NCBI RefSeq assembly: GCF_023715145.1
Contig: NZ_JAMBNP010000008.1
Span: forward strand, 186,001 to 250,000
Origin: Paenibacillus glycanilyticus
GTDB taxonomy: Bacteria > Bacillota > Bacilli > Paenibacillales > Paenibacillaceae
Direction of reading: 5' to 3'
DNA length: 64,000 bases
Shown: positions 1 through 7,756 of the stretch, piece after piece
How the letters are laid out: each line of letters starts with the position of its first letter
Position numbering within the stretch: position 1 is the first letter of the stretch
The notes under the pieces: generated by a model
Databases searched by the model: none
Seen by the model: the letters and a program-made list of their open reading frames with translations, nothing else
What the model was told of the DNA's origin: nothing
Made by a program: the position numbers and the translations under genes

Positions 1-1083
1 GAGTATAGCAAGCACAAAATCTTCTGGCTTCTGAACAGCAGTCAGCCATAACGGATTATAGAGCGCCGCGAGCAAAATGCCTACAACTGCTGCATTAAGG
101 CCAACAAGCGCGCCTTGCACCTTCTTATTCTGCCTGAGCGTATTCCAGAACGGCAGTGCTCCAGCCATGAGAAGAAACGCAGGGAGAAAGATCGCGGCCG
201 TCCCCACGAGCGCTCCCTTGACGCCGCTGATCATCGCGCCCAGGTAGGCTGCAATTGTAAATAACGGCCCTGGAACGGCTTGCGTCGCGCCATATCCCGC
301 CAAGAATTCCGACTTGCTCATCCAGCCCGTGGGCACGACCTCCCGTTCCAATAACGGCAGCACGACGTGACCTCCGCCAAATACCAGCGAACCCGAACGG
401 TAAAAGCTCTCGAACATGGCTAATAATCCTTCCCCGCCAATGATCTGTCTTATAATCGGCAAGCCAATTAGCAACACAAAGAACAAAGCCAGGCATATCA
501 CACCTGCTCGCTTGCTGATGGATACCGTAAGTAGAGGACTGTTCTCATCGGAAGGTGGCTGTCTGTACATAAAATATCCGACTCCTCCTGCCGCCAGAAG
601 GATTAAGATTTGACTGGCAGCCGTCTGCCACAATATCGTAATAGCCGCAGCAAGGAGAGCAAGCGTAGCTCGGCTGCGGTCAGGAGCAAGCTTCTGACCC
701 ATGCCAAGCACGGCTTGCGCAACGATAGCGACGGCCACGATTTTCAAGCCATGGATCCAGCCGGAAGCTCCGACATCAAATCCTTGCATCAGCAAAGCAA
801 ACAACACCAGCAAGATAACCGATGGCATTGTGAAACCAATCCATGCCGCAACTCCCCCAAGCCAACCTGCACGAAGCAGACCGATGCCAATTCCGACTTG
901 ACTGCTCGCAGGACCTGGCAGGAACTGGGCAAGGGCAACCAGATCGGCATAGCTTCGCTCATCCATCCAGCGCCGGCGCTCGACATATTCGTGATGGAAA
1001 TATCCAAGGTGTGCGGTAGGCCCTCCAAACGATGTGCACCCGAGTTTAAAAGATACGATAAGTACTTCAAATAAAGGCTTCAG
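1..1083 (-). CDS. chrA: Chromate transporter ChrA, C-terminus cut by window edge
   Basis: This is a CHR-family membrane transporter predicted to move chromate or a related oxyanion out of the cell. The frame stays open from base 1083 to the left edge, giving 361 residues. It shows the two-fold repeat of the long ChrA form: FGGP near residue 19 and PGP near 56 in the first half, FGGGHV near 235 and PGP near 271 in the second. Many hydrophobic helices lie between. Full-length family members are near 390 residues, so little is missing. No ATG, GTG or TTG lies in a sensible place; a CTG at 1083 sits nine bases after GGAGGG (complement of 1093-1098) and is the best start. That start is inferred. 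The nudix gene lies divergently upstream. Confidence 0.9.
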   Translation of the reverse strand, partial: MKPLFEVLIVSFKLGCTSFGGPTAHLGYFHHEYVERRRWMDERSYADLVALAQFLPGPASSQVGIGIGLLRAGWLGGVAAWIGFTMPSVILLVLFALLMQGFDVGASGWIHGLKIVAVAIVAQAVLGMGQKLAPDRSRATLALLAAAITILWQTAASQILILLAAGGVGYFMYRQPPSDENSPLLTVSISKRAGVICLALFFVLLIGLPIIRQIIGGEGLLAMFESFYRSGSLVFGGGHVVLPLLEREVVPTGWMSKSEFLAGYGATQAVPGPLFTIAAYLGAMISGVKGALVGTAAIFLPAFLLMAGALPFWNTLRQNKKVQGALVGLNAAVVGILLAALYNPLWLTAVQKPEDFVLAIL

Positions 1084-1183
1084 ATGAATTGTCCCTCCCC
1101 GGTTGTTTCCCTTATTATAATAAAGGGTAGGGTGCCAAGGTAATCCATTTTACAAACTCTTAAAGTTTATTAGGAAAGCAGGT

Positions 1184-1810
1184 ATGGTCGTCATGGAACT
1201 GAAATGGTTAGAATGGGCCAAGCAGATGCAGGCTATTGCTCAGACCGGGTTAACGTATGCAACCGATGTATATGATATTGAGCGTTATGAAGCCTTGCGG
1301 CAGATGAGTATCGAGATTCTGGCAGAGTATACGTCCGTGAGCCAGGAGAAGATCACCCTCGCCTTTGCAAGCGACAACGGGTATACCACGCCTAAGACCG
1401 ATATCCGTGCGGTTGTATTTAAGGGCAATAAGATCCTTCTCGTGCGGGAAAAAATAGACGGAGCATGGGCGATGCCCGGAGGCTGGAGCGATATCGGATA
1501 CTCTCCAAAGGAGATTGCCGTCAAGGAAACGAAAGAGGAAGCCGGCTACGATACGGCTGCGGTCCGCTTGCTCGCTGTGCTGGACAAGAAATTTCATCCT
1601 CATCCGCCAAGCCCCTATCATGTCTACAAGATGTTCATTTTATGCGAAATTACAGGAGGCGCGGCTGCAGCCGGCGTGGAGACGAGCGAGGTTGGATTCT
1701 TCGGAATCGACGAGCTGCCCGAGCTTTCCGTTGAGCGGAACACACTGGGGCAGGTCCAATTAATGTTTGAGTACCTGCACAATCCGAATAAAGAAATTAT
1801 CTTGGATTAA
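1184..1810 (+). CDS. NUDIX hydrolase with N-terminal NUDIX_N domain
   Basis: This 208-residue protein belongs to the NUDIX group that carries a helical N-terminal domain (about residues 5-60) before the hydrolase fold (about 70-200), as in bacterial ADP-ribose or nucleoside-diphosphate-sugar pyrophosphatase-like proteins. The nudix box runs from G100 to Y122. Its second half is intact (KETKEEAGY, with Lys in place of the usual Arg), which supplies the metal-binding glutamates. The first box glutamate (Gx5E) is replaced by Tyr106, which is unusual. AGGAAAG stands a few bases before the ATG at 1184; an ATG at 1193 is an alternative start. The gene stands alone and ends in a hairpin shared with the convergent tal gene. 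The substrate cannot be told from sequence. Confidence 0.88.
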   Translation: MVVMELKWLEWAKQMQAIAQTGLTYATDVYDIERYEALRQMSIEILAEYTSVSQEKITLAFASDNGYTTPKTDIRAVVFKGNKILLVREKIDGAWAMPGGWSDIGYSPKEIAVKETKEEAGYDTAAVRLLAVLDKKFHPHPPSPYHVYKMFILCEITGGAAAAGVETSEVGFFGIDELPELSVERNTLGQVQLMFEYLHNPNKEIILD

Positions 1811-1823
1811 AGGATTATACAAG

Positions 1824-1854
1824 AAAAACGCCGAACCTATGGATCGGCGTTTTT
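1824..1854. terminator. Bidirectional intrinsic terminator
   Basis: AAAAACGCCGA at 1824-1834 pairs with TCGGCGTTTTT at 1844-1854. The A/T flanks give a U-tract in both directions, so it can end both the nudix gene (+) and tal (-). Confidence 0.9.
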
Positions 1855-1869
1855 CCTTTATATAGGGTA

Positions 1870-2538
1870 TTACAGTTGAGTCGTCTTTTTCCAGTCGGCC
1901 GCAAATTTCTCCATGCCTTGGTCTGTCAACGGATGCTTCGAGATTTGCTCGATAACCGAGAACGGAACAGTTGCGATATGCGCGCCTGCCATGGCTACGC
2001 GTGTCACATGATCCGGGTGGCGGACGGATGCTGCGATGATTTGCGCATCCAGTTTATGAACGCGGAACAGTTCAGCTACCTTAGCGACCAATTGAACGCC
2101 GTCTTCGGAAATATCATCCAGGCGGCCGAGGAACGGAGAAACGTAAGTTGCGCCAGCGCGTGCAGCGAGGAGCGCTTGGTTAACCGTGAAGATCAGGGTA
2201 ACGTTTGTTTTTACGCCTTTCTTCGTCAGGTAACGGCAAGCCTCCAGACCGGCGAGCGTCATTGGCAGCTTGATTGTAATATTTTTATCGTAGTTATTGA
2301 TTTTGATTAATTCGTCCGCTTGCGCAATCATCTCTTCGGCTGTCAGAGCATCTGGCGTTACTTCGGCAGATACGGATTCAACCTCAGGTACCTCGCGCAG
2401 AATTTCGGCAATACGGTCTTCGAACTTAACGCCTTCTTTCGCAACAAGCGACGGGTTTGTCGTTACGCCGGATAGTACGCCAACTTTGTAGGCTTTTTTA
2501 ATATCTTCCAAGTTTGCTGTATCGATGAATAATTTCAT
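1870..2538 (-). CDS. tal: Transaldolase (TalC/MipB small family)
   Basis: A 222-residue cytoplasmic enzyme of the small class I aldolase family that includes TalC transaldolase and fructose-6-phosphate aldolase. It would transfer dihydroxyacetone between sugar phosphates in the non-oxidative pentose phosphate pathway. The Schiff-base lysine is in ITIKLP (Lys90), and the TTNPS loop is near residues 26-30. At the place where fructose-6-phosphate aldolase has Tyr, the segment SPFLGRLDD has Phe136, which points to transaldolase. The frame opens at a TTG at 2547 directly touching GGAGG, too close to be used; the ATG at 2538 lies nine bases after it and gives the standard MKLFIDTAN start. It is the last gene of zwf-tkt-tal, 22 bases after tkt. 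Confidence 0.95.
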   Translation of the reverse strand: MKLFIDTANLEDIKKAYKVGVLSGVTTNPSLVAKEGVKFEDRIAEILREVPEVESVSAEVTPDALTAEEMIAQADELIKINNYDKNITIKLPMTLAGLEACRYLTKKGVKTNVTLIFTVNQALLAARAGATYVSPFLGRLDDISEDGVQLVAKVAELFRVHKLDAQIIAASVRHPDHVTRVAMAGAHIATVPFSVIEQISKHPLTDQGMEKFAADWKKTTQL

Positions 2539-2560
2539 TATGAACAACCTCCGAATAATA

Positions 2561-4555
2561 TTATTTGTTTAATGCTTTTGCCAAGCTTACTACGTTTTTC
2601 GTGCTAAATCCAAAGTATTCCATAACCGCCGTACCAGGGCCAGATGCGCCAAATGTATCAATGGACAACACTTTGCCATCCTTGCCGGCGTAACGGTCCC
2701 AGCCAAGCGAGATGCCCGCTTCAATCGTGATCCGCTTCGTAACGGAATCAGGCAGCACGCTTTGCTTGTACGCTTCGGACTGACGGTCGAACAATTCACG
2801 GCTTGGCATAGCCACGACGCGTACGGAAATGTTATCTTGCTCAAGCTCTGCCTTCGCGTTAACGGCGAGGGATACCTCGGAGCCTGTACCAATCAGGATG
2901 ACGTCAGGCTGGCTGTTTGTCTCCGTCAGGACGTAGGCGCCTTTTGCTACGGCATCCACGTTCGCTTTAGTCTCTTCATAGATCGGCAGGTTTTGTCTGC
3001 TCAGAATCAAAGCGACAGGCCCTTCCTGCTGCTGCAACGCGTAAGCCCAAGCACTTGCCGTCTCGTTTGCGTCGGAAGGACGAATGACCGTCAGACCGGG
3101 AATCGTGCGCAATGCCGCCAGCTGCTCGATGGGTTCATGGGTAGGTCCATCTTCCCCAACCGCAATGGAATCATGGGTAAACACGTAAGTGACAGGCAGC
3201 TTCTGCAGCGCAGCCAGACGAATCGACGGACGCAGGTAGTCGCTGAAGACGAAGAAGGTGCTCACAAAAGGTTTTACGCCGCCATGAAGAGCCATGCCGT
3301 TGCCGGCTGCACCCATAGCATGCTCACGAACACCGAAGTAAACATTGCGGCCGGCATACGATTCAACCGCAAATTTGGCTTCTCCGCGAATATCCGTCAT
3401 GGTCGAATGCGACAGATCGGCGCTTCCGCCAAAGATCGAAGGATCAATCTTCACGAAATGGTTAATCGCTTCGCCGCTCGCCACGCGCGTCGAGATGGAT
3501 TTAGAGGTATCAAAGGTAAGGATGTCTTCCGCATTCAGCGTCAAGGAACCGTTCAATACCTGCTCGAATTCACTGCCTTGCGATGGATATTTCGAGTGGT
3601 ATGCAGCGACAAGTTCATTCCATGCCGCTTCTTTGGCGGCACCTTGCTGCTTCAGCTCGGCAAAATGAGCTTTAACCTCTTCTGGCACCGTGAACTCTTC
3701 TTCATACTTCCAGCCATAAACCGCTTTTGTTGCGATTGCTTCTTCTTTACCGAGCGGATTGCCATGAACTTTGTTTGTGCCAGCTGCTTTGCTGCCAAAG
3801 CCAATGATTGTACGAATCTCGATGATCGTTGGCTGGGAAGCGTTTTGCTTCGCTTTAGTAATAGCTTCTGTAATCGCGGCGAGATCATTACCATCCTCTA
3901 CACGTAAGTATTCCCATTGAGCGGATTCGGCTCTCTTGCGCACATTTTCTCCGAAGGACAGATTCAATTCGCCGTCGAGCGAGATATCGTTCGAATCGTA
4001 CAATACGATTAATTTGCCCAATTTCATATGGCCGGCCATCGACATGGCCTCATAGGAAATACCTTCCATCAGGCAGCCGTCACCCACAAGCGCGTACGTA
4101 TAATGATCAACAACCGGGAAGCCTTCCTGATTGTATTTCGCAGCCAAATGCGCTTCAGCCATCGCCATGCCCACAGCGTTCGCAATCCCTTGACCCAGAG
4201 GTCCGGTTGTTGCGTCTACACCGTCAGTATGACCATATTCGGGATGCCCCGGAGTCTTGCTGTTCAGTTTGCGGAACTGCTTCAGATCTTCAATTGAGAC
4301 CTGGTACCCCGTCAGGTGCAGGAGGCTGTACAGCAATGCGGAACCATGGCCCGCAGATAAAACAAAACGGTCGCGGTTGAACCATTTGGCGTTCGCCGGA
4401 TTATGGGACAACAGATTGCCCCATAGCGCGTATGCCATCGGAGCCGCACCCATCGGCAGCCCCGGATGACCGGAGTTCGCAGCGTTGATTGCATCAATTG
4501 ATAATGTTCGGATCGTATTAATGGATAACTGATCAATGTCCAATTTGGTAAGCAT
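2561..4555 (-). CDS. tkt: Transketolase
   Basis: A full-length thiamine-diphosphate transketolase of 664 residues, moving two-carbon units between ketose and aldose phosphates. Visible hallmarks are SGHPGLPMG near the N-terminus, the thiamine-diphosphate motif starting GDGCLMEG, and the pyrimidine-domain segment VGEDGPTHEP. The frame continues upstream inside zwf, but that extension lacks family similarity. The ATG at 4555 is preceded by a purine-rich GGAAGGAAG site and gives the expected start MLTKLDID. It overlaps the end of zwf by 23 bases, so the two genes are probably translationally coupled. With zwf and tal it covers oxidative entry and carbon reshuffling; no gnd gene lies here. Confidence 0.97.
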   Translation of the reverse strand: MLTKLDIDQLSINTIRTLSIDAINAANSGHPGLPMGAAPMAYALWGNLLSHNPANAKWFNRDRFVLSAGHGSALLYSLLHLTGYQVSIEDLKQFRKLNSKTPGHPEYGHTDGVDATTGPLGQGIANAVGMAMAEAHLAAKYNQEGFPVVDHYTYALVGDGCLMEGISYEAMSMAGHMKLGKLIVLYDSNDISLDGELNLSFGENVRKRAESAQWEYLRVEDGNDLAAITEAITKAKQNASQPTIIEIRTIIGFGSKAAGTNKVHGNPLGKEEAIATKAVYGWKYEEEFTVPEEVKAHFAELKQQGAAKEAAWNELVAAYHSKYPSQGSEFEQVLNGSLTLNAEDILTFDTSKSISTRVASGEAINHFVKIDPSIFGGSADLSHSTMTDIRGEAKFAVESYAGRNVYFGVREHAMGAAGNGMALHGGVKPFVSTFFVFSDYLRPSIRLAALQKLPVTYVFTHDSIAVGEDGPTHEPIEQLAALRTIPGLTVIRPSDANETASAWAYALQQQEGPVALILSRQNLPIYEETKANVDAVAKGAYVLTETNSQPDVILIGTGSEVSLAVNAKAELEQDNISVRVVAMPSRELFDRQSEAYKQSVLPDSVTKRITIEAGISLGWDRYAGKDGKVLSIDTFGASGPGTAVMEYFGFSTKNVVSLAKALNK

Positions 4556-6038
4556 ACTCTTCTTCCTTCCGTTTCTGTTCTTGTTCTTCCTTCGAATCAA
4601 ACCACCAGTGGAAACCGTCTTGCGCCAATAAAGCGTCAGCTGCCTCCGGACCGCTGGAGCCTGCTTCATACGAGTGGAGCGGAACCAGGTTTTCCTGGAA
4701 AGCATCCAGAATCGGCTGCACCCATTGCCACGCGAGCTCCACTTCATCCCAATGCGCAAAGAAGGTAGGATTGCCGACAAGCGCATCGTAAATCAGGTTC
4801 TCGTAAGCTTCGGGAATATCCTTGCTGCTTTCGTGAAGCTGGATTTGAACCGGCTTCAGTTCGCCATTTTCCTTCGTATTGAGCTGGAGCATAATGCCTT
4901 CATTCGGATTGATGTCAATATGAAGGAGATTAGGCGCCCCTCCGATAGGAGTGTTGTGATGCAAGGGTTCCTTAAACTCCACGACAATACGCGTTGATTT
5001 CTCATGCAGCCTTTTCCCGGTCCGGATATAGAACGGTACTCCGCGCCAGAAATAATCATCCACTTGAAGCTTCGCCGCGATGTAAGTGTCATTCATGGAG
5101 GAAGCGGCAATGCCCGGCTCGGAGCGATAGCCTTGCACCGGATTGCCTCCCATCGAACCGGATCCGTATTGTCCGCGGATGACATTGGCGCTTACTTCCG
5201 ATTTCGATAACGGAACGAGGGCCTCCATCACTTGTTTCTTATGCTTCCTTACATCGTCGGCGCTGCTGTTATGCGGCAGATGAATAGCCAGCATCATCAG
5301 CATTTGAAGCATATGATTCTGGAACATATCTCTTACTGCGCCAACATGATCGTAATAACCCGCGCGTTCTTCGACGCCTACGGTCTCGCTTGCCGTAATT
5401 TGCACATTGGCAATATATCGGTTGCTCCACAGAGCTTGAATGATCGGATTTGCGCGCTCCAGAACTTCCAGGTTCTGAACCATCGGCTTGCCAAGATAAT
5501 GGTCAATTCGGAATATTTCGTCTTCGGTAAAGGACTTGCTCAGATGCTCGTTCAGATCGCGGGCCGATTGCAAATCATGACCGAATGGCTTCTCGATCAC
5601 AAGCCGCTTCCAGCCTGCCGCAGAGCCAAGTCCGCTTTCCTCGATGTTCGAGGCAATGGTCGTGAAGTACTCGGGTCCCACCGATAAATAAAAGAGTCGA
5701 TTAGGCGGAAGCTCAAGCGCATTCTCCCTTGCCTCGATGCGAGTCAACAATTTCTTATAGTCTTCCGTACGGCCGATATCAAGCACCGTGTAGCCGAATT
5801 TATGAATAAACGATTGCATGAGTTCCGGATCTTGAATCTCGCGCCTGGAGAATTGCCGAAGCGATTGTTCAACGCTGGACTGGAAATACTCGTCTGTCCA
5901 TTCCCTTCTTCCGAGACCAATCAGAGAAAAAGTCTCAGGAAGCTTTCCATCAACGAATAAATTATATAAGGCTGGGTAAATTTTTCTTTTAGCCAAATCG
6001 CCTGTTGCACCAAATAGAACAAACGTTACGGGTTCCAT
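4533..6038 (-). CDS. zwf: Glucose-6-phosphate 1-dehydrogenase
   Basis: A 501-residue dehydrogenase that oxidises glucose-6-phosphate to 6-phosphogluconolactone with NADP, the first step of the oxidative pentose phosphate pathway. The dinucleotide motif GATGDLAKR is at residues 10-18, EKPFG near 149, and the substrate-binding signature RIDHYLGK at 177-184, including the catalytic histidine pair region. GGAGGG lies nine bases before the ATG. It is first of three genes (zwf-tkt-tal) on the minus strand and faces a divergent LysR-type regulator across about 110 bases, which makes that regulator a candidate controller of the operon. Confidence 0.97.
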   Translation of the reverse strand: MEPVTFVLFGATGDLAKRKIYPALYNLFVDGKLPETFSLIGLGRREWTDEYFQSSVEQSLRQFSRREIQDPELMQSFIHKFGYTVLDIGRTEDYKKLLTRIEARENALELPPNRLFYLSVGPEYFTTIASNIEESGLGSAAGWKRLVIEKPFGHDLQSARDLNEHLSKSFTEDEIFRIDHYLGKPMVQNLEVLERANPIIQALWSNRYIANVQITASETVGVEERAGYYDHVGAVRDMFQNHMLQMLMMLAIHLPHNSSADDVRKHKKQVMEALVPLSKSEVSANVIRGQYGSGSMGGNPVQGYRSEPGIAASSMNDTYIAAKLQVDDYFWRGVPFYIRTGKRLHEKSTRIVVEFKEPLHHNTPIGGAPNLLHIDINPNEGIMLQLNTKENGELKPVQIQLHESSKDIPEAYENLIYDALVGNPTFFAHWDEVELAWQWVQPILDAFQENLVPLHSYEAGSSGPEAADALLAQDGFHWWFDSKEEQEQKRKEEEYAYQIGH

Positions 6039-6148
6039 GTTTTCTCTCCCTCCAACAGAACTTTTGAAAGCTTCTGTTTAATTTTCTGTAATTCCACTAT
6101 AATACGATTAGGAGCTATACAAGTAATTAATATATTTTACAGGAGCTA
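6039..6148. promoter_or_regulatory. Divergent zwf / lysR-type promoter region
   Basis: This 110-base A+T-rich gap separates zwf from the LysR-type gene. A TATAAT (6098-6103, plus strand) can serve as a -10 for the regulator, and the complementary bases give a TATTATA-like -10 for zwf. LysR proteins commonly bind between divergent genes, but no clear T-N11-A operator can be singled out by eye. Confidence 0.45.
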
Positions 6149-7039
6149 TTGACCACGTCTATGACTAATAACTATGAACTATACAAAGTGTTTTATTGGG
6201 CAGCCAAAACGGGTAGTTTGACCCAAGCGGCGAAGATGCTTTACCTCACTCAGCCAAGCGTAAGCCATGCCATCAAGCAATTGGAGGAAAGCTTTGGCCT
6301 GACGCTGTTTTACCGCAATTCCAAGGGTGTTGCCTTGACCCAGGAAGGGACGATTTTGTACTCCTACATCGAGCAGTCCCAGATTCTGATCAACTCTGCC
6401 GAGGAGAAAATGATCGCGCTTAAAAATCTGGACAACGGCGAGCTTAGGATCGGGGGAAGCGATTCCTTGTTCAAGCATTATCTACTCCCTTATCTTGAGG
6501 AATTCATCAAGAAATATCCCGGAATTAAGCTGCATCTAAATCATGGCACAACGCCGGAAGTCATTACCTTTCTGAAAGAAGGGAAAATTGATCTTGGAGT
6601 CGTTCGCATGCCAATCGTGGATCCGCAGCTTGAAGTCAAGGAAAGCATTCAGCTGCAGGACTGCTTTGTCGCGGGAGCCGTATATAATGATCTGAAGCAT
6701 AGAGTGTTGTCGCTGAGCACCCTGCTGCAGTATCCCATTATTCTGTTCTCCCGCAACAGCCGTGCCCGGATGGCCATCACGGAGATTTTCAACAGCTATG
6801 GCTATATCATCAAGCCGGAAATTGAGGTGGGGAGCGTAGATTTACTGATTGAATTTGCGCGCAGGGGACTTGGCATCTCTTATGTAACGCGGGAGTTTGT
6901 TGCCAAAGAGCTTGAAGAGGGTTCGTTGTTCGAAATTCAGCTCGACATCCCGCTTCCTCCATCCCACATCGGCATGATGAACATGCGGAACATGCCGCTC
7001 TCCAGCGCCGCCAAGCGGTTTATCGAGCAGTTCCGATAA
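6149..7039 (+). CDS. LysR family transcriptional regulator
   Basis: A 296-residue LysR-type regulator. The N-terminal winged helix-turn-helix covers about residues 8-65 (AAKTGSLTQAAKMLYLTQPS, then the recognition helix), followed by a linker helix and a periplasmic-binding-protein-like effector domain from about 95 to the end. AGGAG at 6141-6145 is three bases from the TTG at 6149 and fifteen from the ATG at 6161; neither spacing is ideal, and the ATG, giving MTNNYELYKVF, may well be the true start. It is divergent from zwf-tkt-tal, so control of the pentose phosphate operon is a reasonable guess. The inducer is unknown. A strong hairpin follows the gene. Confidence 0.92.
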   Translation: MTTSMTNNYELYKVFYWAAKTGSLTQAAKMLYLTQPSVSHAIKQLEESFGLTLFYRNSKGVALTQEGTILYSYIEQSQILINSAEEKMIALKNLDNGELRIGGSDSLFKHYLLPYLEEFIKKYPGIKLHLNHGTTPEVITFLKEGKIDLGVVRMPIVDPQLEVKESIQLQDCFVAGAVYNDLKHRVLSLSTLLQYPIILFSRNSRARMAITEIFNSYGYIIKPEIEVGSVDLLIEFARRGLGISYVTREFVAKELEEGSLFEIQLDIPLPPSHIGMMNMRNMPLSSAAKRFIEQFR

Positions 7040-7051
7040 TTATGAATAGAC

Positions 7052-7083
7052 AAGAGCCAAGAACGGTTGTGTTCTTGGCTCTT
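7052..7083 (+). terminator. Terminator after LysR-type gene
   Basis: AAGAGCCAAGAAC at 7052-7064 pairs perfectly with GTTCTTGGCTCTT at 7071-7083. The 13-bp stem is strong, although the following T tract is short. Confidence 0.75.
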
Positions 7084-7106
7084 ATTCGTTGCTTTATAGC
7101 GGCGTA

Positions 7107-7562
7107 TTACCGAAGCTCCTTACCCATGCATACACTTTCATCGCTGCCGATATACGGCTCATAATTCGCAATCCGCGCAAACCCCAATTTCTTATACAAG
7201 GAGATCGCTTCAGGCTGATTCGTCCCCGTTTCCAGAAGAGCCTGTTCTTTTCCTTCTTCCAGTGCCCACTTCTCTAGCTCCTTGACGATCGACTGGGCGA
7301 TGCCCCTCCCTCTTGCTTCTTCCCTTACGAACATCCGCTTGATTTCGACGGTCTGTTCATCTCTTTTGTCCTTATAGCAGCCGCAACCCGCCGGCTTGCC
7401 GTCAAGATAAGCAACAACTGCCCGAGCATCGAGACTCACCTGATTATGTACGTCAAAAAACTGCTGCGTATCCGGGTATCTGCTCCATAAATCTTTGTCC
7501 AGCAGCTTAATTAGTTCGCGAAAATCCGCATGATCCGCGGGTACTCTTTTATATTCCATCAT
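7107..7562 (-). CDS. GNAT family N-acetyltransferase
   Basis: A single-domain GNAT acetyltransferase of 151 residues. The acetyl-CoA-binding motif A is clear: V-K-R-M-F-V-R-x-E-A-R-G-R-G-I-A in the middle of the protein, followed by the LYKKLGF element of motif B. The frame opens at a TTG at 7595, but AGGAAAGGTGG lies inside that extension and points to the ATG pair at 7562/7559. The acceptor substrate cannot be told. It is a lone gene on the minus strand, convergent with the LysR-type gene. Confidence 0.85.
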   Translation of the reverse strand: MMEYKRVPADHADFRELIKLLDKDLWSRYPDTQQFFDVHNQVSLDARAVVAYLDGKPAGCGCYKDKRDEQTVEIKRMFVREEARGRGIAQSIVKELEKWALEEGKEQALLETGTNQPEAISLYKKLGFARIANYEPYIGSDESVCMGKELR

Positions 7563-7718
7563 GTGTAATGTTGAGCCACCTTTCCTAAATTTCAATATCT
7601 AAATTCAATATCCCTAGGTCGCAATAACCTTCCCGTTCTCGTCCAGCGCCTCGGCCAAGCCTAACCTCCTGCATTTTACCAAACGATATACAGCATGGAT
7701 ACCGTTCAAATGAACAAA

Positions 7719-7749
7719 AACCAAGAAAAGCCCCGGGCTCTTCTTGGTT
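7719..7749 (-). terminator. Terminator after dinG-like gene
   Basis: On the minus strand CCAAGAAGAGCC pairs with GGCTTTTCTTGG (7721-7747) and is followed by TTTTTG, a standard intrinsic terminator for the helicase gene that ends at 7757. Confidence 0.85.
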
Positions 7750-7756
7750 GGTAAAT

